A stretch of 64,000 bases of DNA, taken from NCBI GenBank assembly GCA_038396585.1, contig CP121691.1, positions 3,749,170 to 3,813,169 of the forward strand. Direction: 5' to 3'. The notes under the pieces were generated by a model, which saw only the letters and a program-made list of their open reading frames with translations, searched no databases and had not been told where the DNA came from. The first letter of the stretch is position 1, and the number at the start of each line of letters is the position of its first letter. The stretch is from Vallitaleaceae bacterium 9-2. GTDB taxonomy: Bacteria; Bacillota; Clostridia; Lachnospirales; Vallitaleaceae. Shown here one piece after another: positions 43,719 to 52,138 of the stretch. The position numbers and the translations under genes were made by a program.

Positions 43719-44687
43719 TTATTGAAATTGAATAAAAGCTGCTCCATACGTCAAGCCTGCACCAAATCCCGATATACCTACGGTCTTGCCTGCAAGTTTT
43801 CCTTCTGCATTTAGTTCATCTAATGCAATGGGGATGGTTGCTGCGGATGTATTGCCGCATTTTTCAATATTCATATAGAATTTATCCATGGGTTGTCCCA
43901 TTTTTTTTGCCACACGTTCAATAATTCGACTATTGGCTTGATGAAGCACATACAAATCAACCTCTGATAGCTGGATATCATTTTTTTCCATCAGTTCGCT
44001 AAAGATTTCCGGAACTTTTTTACAAGCAAACTGAAAAACTTGCTGTCCATCCATCTTTAAATAATTATCGCTCCCTTGTTGATAATAGGGTGTGTCATTA
44101 TGTCGAATCTTTGATGTTAATACGTTCCAATCCGTTCCAATGGATTTGTTGTATATATCCATAACGCCTGTCTTTTCTTGTGTTGCTTCAATCACCACAG
44201 CTCCAGCGCCATCTCCAAATAAAACACATGTCGAGCGGTCTTGCCAGTTAAGCACTTGGCTTAACTTCTCAACGCCAATTAATAAAGCCTTCTTTACTTT
44301 GCCTGTTTGAATAAATTGCTCAATCACATCTAAGCCATATACAAATCCTGAACACGCTGCTTGCAAATCAAAAGCAAATGCCTGATGTGCACTTATCTCA
44401 CCTTGAACCATACACGCAACCGATGGCATCGAATAGTCTGACGTAACTGTCGCAACAACAATCATATCTATCTCTTGGGCCTGTACACCACTTTGGTCTA
44501 ATGCTTTTTGAGCTGCTCTTGCTGCCATGTCATGCACATCGTAGTCTTTGGCAATTCGTCGTTCTTTTATACCTGTTCGTGTATAAATCCATTCATCTGA
44601 AGTTTCAACCACCTTGGCTAAATCATCATTGGTCACAATGAAATCAGGCAAAAAACTTCCTGTTCCAACTATTTTTCCATGATACAT
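43719..44687 (-). CDS. fabH: 3-oxoacyl-ACP synthase III
   Basis: Starts chain synthesis by condensing acetyl-CoA (or a branched primer) with malonyl-ACP; 322 residues. The active Cys is in QAACSGFVYGLDVI, the His in LHQANSRIIERVAKK and the Asn in GNTSAATIPIALDE. VVETSDEWIYTRTGIKERRIA is typical. Start is ATG 44687 (AGGAGG 6 nt upstream); the open frame to 44738 runs back over the promoter. First gene of the operon. Confidence 0.97.
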   Translation of the reverse strand: MYHGKIVGTGSFLPDFIVTNDDLAKVVETSDEWIYTRTGIKERRIAKDYDVHDMAARAAQKALDQSGVQAQEIDMIVVATVTSDYSMPSVACMVQGEISAHQAFAFDLQAACSGFVYGLDVIEQFIQTGKVKKALLIGVEKLSQVLNWQDRSTCVLFGDGAGAVVIEATQEKTGVMDIYNKSIGTDWNVLTSKIRHNDTPYYQQGSDNYLKMDGQQVFQFACKKVPEIFSELMEKNDIQLSEVDLYVLHQANSRIIERVAKKMGQPMDKFYMNIEKCGNTSAATIPIALDELNAEGKLAGKTVGISGFGAGLTYGAAFIQFQ

Positions 44688-44704
44688 AGGTGCCTCCTGA
44701 TATA

Positions 44705-44740
44705 CTTTGATAATCAAAGCATTTAGTTTGATAGTCAAAG
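44705..44740. promoter_or_regulatory. Two FabT-like operators covering the fab operon promoter
   Basis: CTTTGATAATCAAAG (44705-44719) is a perfect 7-1-7 palindrome; GTTTGATAGTCAAAG (44726-44740) is nearly so. Their centres (44712, 44733) are 21 bp apart, two helical turns. Both fit the FabT consensus (TTTGATTATCAAA) known from Lactobacillales MarR-family repressors. A minus-strand promoter, TTGACT-N17-GATTAT, has its -35 in one box and its -10 in the other, so binding would repress all fab and acc genes. Confidence 0.8.
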
Positions 44741-44753
44741 TATATGTGTTTTT

Positions 44754-45599
44754 TTATAAATTGTCAAGGGGAGATTCATAAAGTTGTCTTGCGATAAAGA
44801 CACTTAAGATACTTCCGATACCGCCGATGACTATAAATACAATCGTTACATTTGCATCATCACTCACAAAATAATTCATCATAGTTGATGTAAGATTGTA
44901 CGACAAATGTACGAGTATCGGCATCCATATCGAACGATAATAATGATAGATAAGCCCCAAAATGAGCCCTAAAAAGAATGCGTAGATCCCTTGTACCCAG
45001 TTTAAATGCATCAGACCAAAAAAAACAGCTTGAATAATCAGTGCCACCCACATAGGTACAGCTTTTTTAAAATCATTAAAAATAACACCGCGTAGAGCAA
45101 TTTCTTCAAAAAGCGGTGCACTAATAACCAGCGCAATAAAAACTAAAATTGGATTGCCCAACATCAGCGGTTCCATAAGTTCAGTGTAATATTCCATCTG
45201 TTCAGTAATCGGGAAGACTTCACTTACAATGGTTAGTATTCCTACTGTCAAAATATTTAAAAAGATTCCAAAACCAAAAAGAATGAGTCCATTTTTTAAT
45301 TTTATCGATGAAAAATTAATATATGTTTTGAAAGATTCTCTACGTCCCAAGAACATCAAAAAGATTCCAAGAAGTGTCAACATATTTACAGCAATAATTG
45401 TTGGAATGGCAAATTCTCCAATAAGCTGAACAAGCGCTTCGGTAAACTCAACTTGATTTGCCATTACTTCTGGATTGAACATATCTTGTTTTGTAAGTAA
45501 TACAATTGCAAATACAACAAGACCTACAAATGCACTTGCAAAAAAATATATTGCAGCAATTAATGCCGAAAATCCACATGCCTTAAAAAAATTTTTCAT
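44754..45599 (-). CDS. CPBP-family intramembrane protease
   Basis: Polytopic membrane protein (281 aa) of the CAAX-protease and bacteriocin-processing family. The catalytic motifs are SAPLFEEIALRGVIF (EExxxR), FFGLMHLNW (FxxxH) and VHLSYN. Such proteins process or protect against small peptides, or act in membrane stress; the target here is unknown. It is the last of three genes fxsA-HAD-CPBP and ends only 14 bp from the fab operators. Confidence 0.9.
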   Translation of the reverse strand: MKNFFKACGFSALIAAIYFFASAFVGLVVFAIVLLTKQDMFNPEVMANQVEFTEALVQLIGEFAIPTIIAVNMLTLLGIFLMFLGRRESFKTYINFSSIKLKNGLILFGFGIFLNILTVGILTIVSEVFPITEQMEYYTELMEPLMLGNPILVFIALVISAPLFEEIALRGVIFNDFKKAVPMWVALIIQAVFFGLMHLNWVQGIYAFFLGLILGLIYHYYRSIWMPILVHLSYNLTSTMMNYFVSDDANVTIVFIVIGGIGSILSVFIARQLYESPLDNL

Positions 45600-45623
45600 C
45601 TTCTTCTCTCCTCATTCTATATA

Positions 45624-46292
45624 CTATTTTATTTGTAAAGTGTTTTGCATGTTAAGCCAACTAATAATCTCATTTAAATCTTTGGCTATATATGCCGCTC
45701 GCTCTTGTATGGCTTTTGATGAAGGTATTAAATCCGGTACATGAATACATGTAATCTTCCCATCAAATGCACCACGAATTCCATTCTCAGAGTCTTCCAA
45801 AACCAAAGCCTCACAAGGTGTGACCTCTAGTTTTTGACATGCTGTCAAAAAAATTTCAGGGTCTGGTTTACTTCGTGTAATCTCATCGCCACAAACTGTC
45901 GCATCAAAATACGATGCAATGTCTGCTTTTGCTATAATTGCATCAACCCGATCTCGGGAACTTGATGTTGCCAATCCGATTTTGATTGACTGCTCTTTAA
46001 GATGCTCTAGTAAATTTAATGCTCCTGGTTTGAGGGGAATTCCATCTGATTCAAATGCCTTTTCAATCTCTGTATGCACTTGGTCAAGTATAGGTTCAAA
46101 CGGGAACGCTTGACCATATCGTGCCTCAAACCCTTGACGCATATAGTCAATATTGCTCCCTAAAAACTGAAAGTAAAACTCATCTTCAAAGATATACTCG
46201 TGCTGACGGCATATCTTCTTATACCCTTCAAATGTCATGCTCTCGCTATCAATTAGTAACCCATCCATGTCGAATATAACTGCCTTAAACAT
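45624..46292 (-). CDS. HAD-family phosphatase (beta-phosphoglucomutase/GPH-like)
   Basis: 222-residue hydrolase. Motif I is VIFDMDGLLIDSE, motif II LATSSS, motif III KPDPEIFLTACQKL, motif IV VLEDSENGIRGAFDGK. The cap domain (about 17-85) is helical, subfamily IA. Substrate is probably a sugar phosphate; I cannot distinguish phosphatase from mutase. Its ATG overlaps the fxsA stop by one base (TAATG). Confidence 0.9.
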   Translation of the reverse strand: MFKAVIFDMDGLLIDSESMTFEGYKKICRQHEYIFEDEFYFQFLGSNIDYMRQGFEARYGQAFPFEPILDQVHTEIEKAFESDGIPLKPGALNLLEHLKEQSIKIGLATSSSRDRVDAIIAKADIASYFDATVCGDEITRSKPDPEIFLTACQKLEVTPCEALVLEDSENGIRGAFDGKITCIHVPDLIPSSKAIQERAAYIAKDLNEIISWLNMQNTLQIK

Positions 46293-46687
46293 TAGTATCC
46301 TCCTGTTTGAATCATCTGTTCAAATTTATGCTTTAACATCTTCTTATACATATTACGTGTTACTGGAATAAGCAATGAAAACCCTGCAATATCTGTCAAA
46401 ATTCCCGGTGTTAATAAAAAAGCCCCTCCAATTAATACACATAAACCATCAACGAGCTCTTCTTTAGGCATAATTGCTTGCTGTAAAGATATACGTATTT
46501 TTTGGATGACTAATCGTCCTTGTATTTTTGCAAAAAAAGCACCTACAATTCCTGTGACTAAAATAATTGCAAATGTAATCATTGCACTGGTGCGTTCTGC
46601 GATTTGAAGTAGCAAATACAACTCTACTAATGGAATCACGGTAAATAATATGAGTATATACCCAAATATACTTTTTCTTTTTTCCAT
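46292..46687 (-). CDS. fxsA: FxsA-family membrane protein
   Basis: 131-residue membrane protein. FTVIPLVELYLLLQIAERTSAMITFAIILVTGIVGAFFAKIQG and GGAFLLTPGILTDIAGFSLLIP are characteristic of FxsA, known in E. coli for affecting phage T7 exclusion by F plasmid PifA. The biochemical role is not defined. First gene of a small operon with a HAD phosphatase and a CPBP protease. Confidence 0.92.
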   Translation of the reverse strand: MEKRKSIFGYILILFTVIPLVELYLLLQIAERTSAMITFAIILVTGIVGAFFAKIQGRLVIQKIRISLQQAIMPKEELVDGLCVLIGGAFLLTPGILTDIAGFSLLIPVTRNMYKKMLKHKFEQMIQTGGY

Positions 46688-46881
46688 AGACAGTCTATCC
46701 TTTCATGACAATGCATTTTATAGCTTTGTTACTGTCTATTATAACTGTTTTTATGGTATCATTCAATTTTTTAATGGAATTCTAAGACTATTCTTTTATA
46801 TTACAAAGCATTCCTTGCTATTCTTATAGTAAGCTTTTATAATCAAAGCAATAAAGAATTTGAATTGAAAGGAGCTTTATT

Positions 46882-47472
46882 ATGGATAAATATTCTTATC
46901 TTCATGAACTCTATCAGTCCTTGTCCACATTGACTGAACCAGAGCGCTCAAAAATCATGAAGGATGCTGAAGCCAAGTTTGATGAAGCCGAAAAAAATGG
47001 ACGCCCAATTTCTGAAGTTATTCATGAGCTTGGTATTCCCAAAAGAACCTCCATCGTCACATCACAACAACGCATTTACAAAAATCCGGAACCGGTTGTC
47101 CCAGTTCAAAAAGCAAACCAACCGGTGCCTATGATTCTTATTGGCATTGGATTACTAATGTTTAACCTCATTATTGTGCTTGGACCATTTCTTGGTATTT
47201 GGGGTGTTATCTTTGGTTTGTTTATCTCCGGCATTGCAATGGCTATCTCTGGACTTCTCATTGTCCTTAGCGGTATCCTAGCATTTCCTATTTCATTTAT
47301 TTCGATACCTCTTATCGTTATGTCACACCCTGTTTTACTTTTTTCCACAGGATTTTTTCTCCTTGGTATCGGAGGATTTCTTGGTCTATTGACTATTTTC
47401 GTTGGAAGATTAATAGGAATATTAACATATCGTTATACAAAATGGAATCTCAAACTAATTAGGGGGTATTAA
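46882..47472 (+). CDS. DUF1700-like membrane protein
   Basis: 196-residue protein. Soluble N-terminal part (about 1-75) with YSYLHELYQSLSTLTEPERSKIMKDAEAKFDEAEKNGRPISEVIHELGIP, the DUF1700/HAAS-type signature, followed by three to four membrane helices (about 80-185). Such proteins usually lie between a PadR-family regulator and a DUF4097 protein and act in envelope-stress control. Here the DUF4097 gene follows, but no PadR gene precedes. AAAGGAG before the ATG. Confidence 0.82.
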   Translation: MDKYSYLHELYQSLSTLTEPERSKIMKDAEAKFDEAEKNGRPISEVIHELGIPKRTSIVTSQQRIYKNPEPVVPVQKANQPVPMILIGIGLLMFNLIIVLGPFLGIWGVIFGLFISGIAMAISGLLIVLSGILAFPISFISIPLIVMSHPVLLFSTGFFLLGIGGFLGLLTIFVGRLIGILTYRYTKWNLKLIRGY

Positions 47473-47474
47473 TC

Positions 47475-48401
47475 ATGAAATCTTTTAACAAAACTATGGG
47501 CTATTTAATGGGATTTTTCTTTCTCATGGCAACGCTTAGTGTTGTCGTTGCTCTCTCCTACATTGAACGCCATGATTTATCTGTCAACAATCTTTTTTCT
47601 CAGAGTACATCTTTGCGTTATTCTGATCATTGGGATATTGATTTTTTCCCGGATATACTCTCTTCAAGCCATCGAAGCGATAATTATGAAACCTTGACCC
47701 TAAGCGACCAGGAGACATTTGATTTAGTCGACCAACTGTTTATTTCAACGTCTGTAGAAGATGTCCATTTTATTGAAGAAGAGCGTGAGGATATTCTTGT
47801 AGAGTATTTTCGCGAACAGCCTGATACTAACCGCTACACTACCAATTTCAATACCCAATTAAAGAATAACCAGTTATCTGTTACAACGACTTTATCTATA
47901 CGTAATCTAGTGATGACTCAAGATTACAAAGGTACTATCAACGTGCATATACCTAAAGATTATCATTTTAAAGAAGTAAAACTTGATTCGGACACCACCC
48001 GTCTAACCAATGACAATATTTACCAAAACACCGATAAATTAATTTTGATTACTGATTTAGGTGATATCGATATTTCTCTCACCCAAGATATTAAAGAAGT
48101 AGGTATCTTCTGTGATTTAGGCTCCATATCTCTTGACTCCCAATCTCAACTCGGTTTTCTTGAAGTCAATAATAACCTTGGCGATATTGATTTATCACTT
48201 ATGTCTGTAGATATGCTAAAGGTAAATGCTGACCTTGGTTCTATTGAGGCTGACATGAATTTAGATGAAGATACAGTAATCTATGCCGATACAGATCTTG
48301 GCTCTGTAAATTCTGATTATAAGCTAACCACAACTTCAAGTGGCAGCAACTATTCGTTCTATTCAAATCTAGGTTCTATTGAAATCAATAAAATACAGTA
48401 A
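47475..48401 (+). CDS. DUF4097-family beta-repeat membrane protein
   Basis: 308-residue protein with one N-terminal membrane helix (about 8-28) and an extracytoplasmic C-terminal part. The last 110 residues are a beta-solenoid-like repeat: DLGDIDISL, DLGSISLDS, NLGDIDLSL, DLGSIEADM, DLGSVNSDY, NLGSIEINK, spaced roughly 20 residues apart. This is the DUF4097 pattern also seen in LiaF-like and LiaX-like envelope-stress proteins. It starts 2 bp after the DUF1700 gene. The ligand is unknown. Confidence 0.85.
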   Translation: MKSFNKTMGYLMGFFFLMATLSVVVALSYIERHDLSVNNLFSQSTSLRYSDHWDIDFFPDILSSSHRSDNYETLTLSDQETFDLVDQLFISTSVEDVHFIEEEREDILVEYFREQPDTNRYTTNFNTQLKNNQLSVTTTLSIRNLVMTQDYKGTINVHIPKDYHFKEVKLDSDTTRLTNDNIYQNTDKLILITDLGDIDISLTQDIKEVGIFCDLGSISLDSQSQLGFLEVNNNLGDIDLSLMSVDMLKVNADLGSIEADMNLDEDTVIYADTDLGSVNSDYKLTTTSSGSNYSFYSNLGSIEINKIQ

Positions 48402-48416
48402 CACCTATATTTGTAC

Positions 48417-48446
48417 AAAAAAAAGTCCTACTTCCGAAGTAGGACT
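48417..48446 (-). terminator. Intrinsic terminator after rsmA
   Basis: AGTCCTACTTC pairs with GAAGTAGGACT; eight or more T follow on the minus strand. On the plus strand there is no T-run, so it mainly serves rsmA, about 130 nt after its stop, although the DUF4097 mRNA also ends here. Confidence 0.75.
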
Positions 48447-48571
48447 AAGCAATTATATCTATCAAAATAAAAGGGGGGATAGTTTTACCCTCTTATAATA
48501 CCAAGGCTCTATGACATTATCATGAATAATGTATTACGAAAATATTAAACTTTTCGATTCATACATTTATT

Positions 48572-49444
48572 TCATGATTTTTCTGCTTTTCGTAGCTCTT
48601 TTGCCAGTTCTATAAATTGTTCTAAGGATAACGCTTCCCCACGTATTTTTTCTGAGACACCTATTTTTTTCAATGCCTGTCGAATTTCCTCTTTTGATAT
48701 GTCAATACCCGGTTGATGTGCTAACGTATTTACAAGCGTTTTTCTACGTTGCTGAAATGCTCCACGAATAAGTTTAAATAAGAATTCATCATCTTCCGTT
48801 TGTTTTTTATAGTGATCGTTTACTTCTAGGCGAATAACCGAAGAACCCACTTTAGGTTGTGGAACAAAGCTACTTGGTGGAACTTTAACAAGTACTTTGG
48901 GGTGAGAATAATATTGAACGGCTAACGAAAGCGCTCCATATTCTTTAGTAGATGGGCTCGCCTGCATGCGATCAGCAACTTCTTCTTGAATCATAATCGT
49001 AATCGAATCCACCGGAATATGTTCTTCGAAGATTTTCATAATAATTGGCGTAGTAATATAATACGGAAGATTTGCAACAATTTTAATTTTCCGATTTGGA
49101 TACTGCTGATCAATCATTGCCTTTAGATCAACCTTTAATATGTCTTCATTAATTATATGTACATTCCCATATTCTGCTAGCGTTTCTTCCAAAATAGGAA
49201 TGAGTGTTTTGTCAATTTCAATGGCAACCACCTGGTCAACCTGTTCTGCAATATATTGTGTCAAACTTCCAATACCCGGTCCAATTTCAATAACAACATC
49301 CTCCGGATCCAATTCTGCCCCACTTATAATATTCTCCAAAATATTTTGATTAATTAAGAAGTTTTGCCCATATTTTTTCTTAAGTGAAAAAGCATTTTTT
49401 TCAATTATTTCTCTGGTGCGTTGCGGTTTTGATATTCTATCCAT
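48572..49444 (-). CDS. rsmA: 16S rRNA adenine dimethyltransferase
   Basis: Dimethylates A1518 and A1519 of 16S rRNA (E. coli numbering), also called KsgA. 290 residues. KKKYGQNFLINQNILENI, SAM loop VIEIGPGIGSLTQYIAE, and the catalytic IVANLPYYITTPIIMKIFE (NLPY). GAFQQRRKTLVNTLA lies in the C-terminal domain. It diverges from the small ArsR gene. Confidence 0.97.
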   Translation of the reverse strand: MDRISKPQRTREIIEKNAFSLKKKYGQNFLINQNILENIISGAELDPEDVVIEIGPGIGSLTQYIAEQVDQVVAIEIDKTLIPILEETLAEYGNVHIINEDILKVDLKAMIDQQYPNRKIKIVANLPYYITTPIIMKIFEEHIPVDSITIMIQEEVADRMQASPSTKEYGALSLAVQYYSHPKVLVKVPPSSFVPQPKVGSSVIRLEVNDHYKKQTEDDEFLFKLIRGAFQQRRKTLVNTLAHQPGIDISKEEIRQALKKIGVSEKIRGEALSLEQFIELAKELRKAEKS

Positions 49445-49496
49445 AAATCTCCTTTCTTACGGAAATATCTTTACAAGTTTTTCAGATTGGTGTACA

Positions 49497-49520
49497 ATTA
49501 CAATAATATGATATTGTAAT
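49497..49520. promoter_or_regulatory. 9-6-9 perfect inverted repeat upstream of the ArsR-family gene
   Basis: ATTACAATA (49497-49505) and TATTGTAAT (49512-49520) are exact inverted repeats with a 6-nt spacer, 29 bp before the ATG at 49549. ArsR/SmtB regulators bind such repeats at their own promoters. It also lies in the divergent region of rsmA. Confidence 0.6.
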
Positions 49521-49548
49521 ATTCAAATATAAATTATGAGGTGAAATC

Positions 49549-49830
49549 ATGGAAATCAAAGAATTTGAAAGAGCATCTGAACTTCTAAAATTATTAGGGC
49601 ATCCTGCACGCCTTTGCATTCTAATCGGAATCCTTGAAAAAGAAAACGCCGGATGTAATGTGACTTACATGCAATCATGCCTAAATATTCCACAATCTAC
49701 CGTCTCTCAGCATTTATCAAAATTAAAAGCAGCTGGATTAATCAAAGGCGAACGACATGGTTTAGAAGTTCAATATACCGTTATTGATAAGAATGTTGAA
49801 AAAATCATTCGTGCTCTTAATCTCATCTAA
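49549..49830 (+). CDS. ArsR/SmtB-family winged-helix regulator
   Basis: 93-residue repressor. The helix-turn-helix ASELLKLLGHPARLCILIGILE...MQSCLNIPQSTVSQHLSKLKAAGLIKGERHGLEVQYTV is a complete ArsR domain. Cys residues occur (Cys27 in RLCIL, Cys40 in AGCNV, Cys48 in QSCLN), but the CxC metal site of ArsR/SmtB alpha-3 is not present, so metal sensing is not assured; a redox or sulfur signal is possible. No target gene lies downstream: a terminator follows at once. It probably acts elsewhere and on itself. Confidence 0.88.
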   Translation: MEIKEFERASELLKLLGHPARLCILIGILEKENAGCNVTYMQSCLNIPQSTVSQHLSKLKAAGLIKGERHGLEVQYTVIDKNVEKIIRALNLI

Positions 49831-49843
49831 GCCTATACGCTAG

Positions 49844-49889
49844 AATCCCTTATAATCATTCATAAACCAATGGTTATAAGGGATTTTTT
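49844..49889 (+). terminator. Intrinsic terminator of the ArsR-family gene
   Basis: AATCCCTTATAA pairs with TTATAAGGGATT, with an inner AACC/GGTT, followed by six T on the plus strand. Confidence 0.85.
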
Positions 49890-49913
49890 ATGTTCTATAA
49901 GACAGATATCCAT

Positions 49914-50714
49914 CTACCCTAGTATAAATTTTTCAACAACTTCACGTACTGCATGATGATTATTATCATGTTCAGTGATATAGTTTGCTTTAGCTTTGAC
50001 TTCTTCTCTTCCATTGGCTACAGCAACACCTAGACCTGCATATTCAATCATGAATATATCATTAAAACTATCACCGACTGCAATAATCTCTTCTTGTTTT
50101 ATGCCAAGCTTCTGTGCTAAATACTTCACTCCCAGCCCTTTATTTGCCTCTTTGTGAAGGACTTCTAAATAATTTGGTTTTGAGAAAAATACATTGACGT
50201 CTTGTCCATAGACTTCTATAATTTTTCTTTGCATAGCTTCCAAGCATTCTCGATCTTGTGAATTGAATAATACTTTCGTTGAATATTCCAAATTTTCAAG
50301 ATCCTGATTAACCAAAGGCTCACTCTTTGTTAAATCTGTATATAGTTTTACTGCTTCGTTAATTTCTTCTACGATCATTTTCTTTCCATTATACAGTTGA
50401 ACTGTTACATCATTGTCTTTTCCCATTCTTACTAATTCCTTTAACAATGGCTGTTCAATACGTTTATGAAAAATATTTTGTCGGTCAATTCTATCAATTT
50501 TTGCACCGTTGTATGATATGAAATATTCATCTTCATCGTGCATATCCAATTGTTCGATATACTGAAACATGGACTCATCACTACGTCCAGAGCAAAATAG
50601 TACAACAACCCCTTGCTCTTTTGCTTTTTTTATCGCTTCAATATTTTCAGGACTAATGGACAGATCATCTTTCAATAATGTGTCATCAAAGTCCAATACT
50701 AACATTTTGTACAT
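49914..50714 (-). CDS. Cof-type HAD-IIB phosphatase
   Basis: 266-residue phosphatase of the Cof/YidA group. Motif I MLVLDFDDTLLKDD, motif II LFCSGRSD, Lys in the segment KEANKGLGVKYLAQKLGI, motif IV IIAVGDSFNDIFMIEYAGLGVAVANG. The cap domain (about 85-180) is of C2 type. Such enzymes hydrolyse sugar phosphates or flavin/pyridoxal phosphates; not resolvable here. It follows the DUF4446 gene on the same strand. Confidence 0.92.
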   Translation of the reverse strand: MYKMLVLDFDDTLLKDDLSISPENIEAIKKAKEQGVVVLFCSGRSDESMFQYIEQLDMHDEDEYFISYNGAKIDRIDRQNIFHKRIEQPLLKELVRMGKDNDVTVQLYNGKKMIVEEINEAVKLYTDLTKSEPLVNQDLENLEYSTKVLFNSQDRECLEAMQRKIIEVYGQDVNVFFSKPNYLEVLHKEANKGLGVKYLAQKLGIKQEEIIAVGDSFNDIFMIEYAGLGVAVANGREEVKAKANYITEHDNNHHAVREVVEKFILG

Positions 50715-50737
50715 ATTTCCTCCTAAAAATAGATGTT

Positions 50738-51238
50738 TTATTGCTGCTTCATCGCTTTTAACAGAACATCTTTTTCTTCCTGTGTCAACGTTTCTTTTGT
50801 CATTCCATTCGTAACATTCTTTGAATATAAATATGAGTATTCGCTATTATGTAAATTATGAAGAATTACACCATTATTATATCGATTAAGCATGACTAAG
50901 ACAAAGCTCATCTCGCCACCTTGACGTTCAAATGCATTATATCGATGTAGGTATACTTTGGTATATGCATCTTTGGCTTTCTCCTGAATACGCTCAATAT
51001 GATTAAACAATTCCTTTTCATTTTGTTTTAAATACTCAATATCTGATTTGTTTTTAATTATATGTTCTTCATAGGATTGTATTGTCTTTCCTTTATTCAA
51101 TTTTTTATATTTATTTCTAAAAATCGATAAGTTAATCATCGTAATAAACAATAGAATAAATAAGATTAGCGTAACCGCTGTTACAATCATGAGTATCTCA
51201 ACTTGCATACTTTCAAAAAAGGTCATTATATCACTCAT
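50738..51238 (-). CDS. DUF4446 family protein
   Basis: 166-residue protein with one N-terminal membrane helix (about 12-36), a coiled-coil segment (about 45-85) and a conserved C-terminal block: YNAFERQGGEMSFVLVMLNRYNNGVILHNLHNSEYSYLYSKNV. I recognise this as DUF4446, commonly encoded beside parAB in Clostridia. The function is unknown; its place suggests a membrane-linked role near the origin or segregation machinery. It starts 22 bp after parB. Confidence 0.87.
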   Translation of the reverse strand: MSDIMTFFESMQVEILMIVTAVTLILFILLFITMINLSIFRNKYKKLNKGKTIQSYEEHIIKNKSDIEYLKQNEKELFNHIERIQEKAKDAYTKVYLHRYNAFERQGGEMSFVLVMLNRYNNGVILHNLHNSEYSYLYSKNVTNGMTKETLTQEEKDVLLKAMKQQ

Positions 51239-51260
51239 TCGTATCCCCCTTATCTAATTA

Positions 51261-52136
51261 TTATTCAACACTTATTTGTTCAATCAGTTCAACAATTCTT
51301 TCTAATTCCTGATTTGAAAAATATTCGATTTCAATTTTACCTTTATTTTTTTTGTTTTGAATTTTAACTTTTGTACCTAATATTTCTTCTATATTTTTTT
51401 CTATCGATGCCATGATTGGATCCATAAAATCTTTTTTCTTAGGTTTTATTTCTGTTTCTGGCTTTAGTAATTTTTTTATTATTCTTTCTGTTTCTCGAAC
51501 ATTAAGTTCATTATCAAACACTTGTAAAGCAATTTCGTACTGTTGTTTTGGATCTTTTATAGCTAATAGTGCTCTAGCATGTCCTGTCGATAATTTTTCT
51601 TCAACTAACATTTCTCCAACTCGCTCATCTAATTGGAGCAAACGAAGAGAATTGGCTATGGCTGATCGTGATTTTGAGACTTTTTCTGCTATTTCATCCT
51701 GCTTTAATTTATGCTCATCCATTAATCTTCGATATGCCATGGCTTCTTCGATAGGATTCAAGTTTTCTCTTTGAATGTTTTCAATCAACGCCACTTCAAC
51801 AATTTCTTCTTCACTAAATTCTTTGATAATAATTGGTACTTCTTTTAACTTTGCCAGTTTTGCTGCACGCCAGCGACGTTCACCAGCAATAATTTCATAG
51901 AATTTGTCTTTCTTTGTCACCACTAAAGGTTGCAACACTCCAAATCGCTTTATTGATTCTGCTAATTCATGTAAACCATCTTCATCAAATTGATTTCTTG
52001 GTTGATTTGGATTGGGTTCAATTAGGGTAATTTTAACTTTTGAAATATTCCTTTTATTTTCTGAAGATATTTCTTCTTCTAAATCATCTGTTATTAATGC
52101 GGATAATCCTTGGCCTAGACCTCGTTTTCTCGCCAT
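51261..52136 (-). CDS. parB: Chromosome-partitioning protein ParB (Spo0J)
   Basis: Loads at parS and spreads as a CTP-dependent clamp to organise the origin. 291 residues. The N-terminal ParA-stimulating tail is RKRGLGQGLSALI; the CTP-binding region has GERRWRAAKLA and NIQRENLNPIEEAMAY; the helix-turn-helix is KQDEIAEKVSKSRSAIANSLRLLQL. It lies 2 bp after parA, with its cognate parS sites 900 bp away. Confidence 0.97.
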   Translation of the reverse strand: MARKRGLGQGLSALITDDLEEEISSENKRNISKVKITLIEPNPNQPRNQFDEDGLHELAESIKRFGVLQPLVVTKKDKFYEIIAGERRWRAAKLAKLKEVPIIIKEFSEEEIVEVALIENIQRENLNPIEEAMAYRRLMDEHKLKQDEIAEKVSKSRSAIANSLRLLQLDERVGEMLVEEKLSTGHARALLAIKDPKQQYEIALQVFDNELNVRETERIIKKLLKPETEIKPKKKDFMDPIMASIEKNIEEILGTKVKIQNKKNKGKIEIEYFSNQELERIVELIEQISVE

Positions 52137-52138
52137 TT

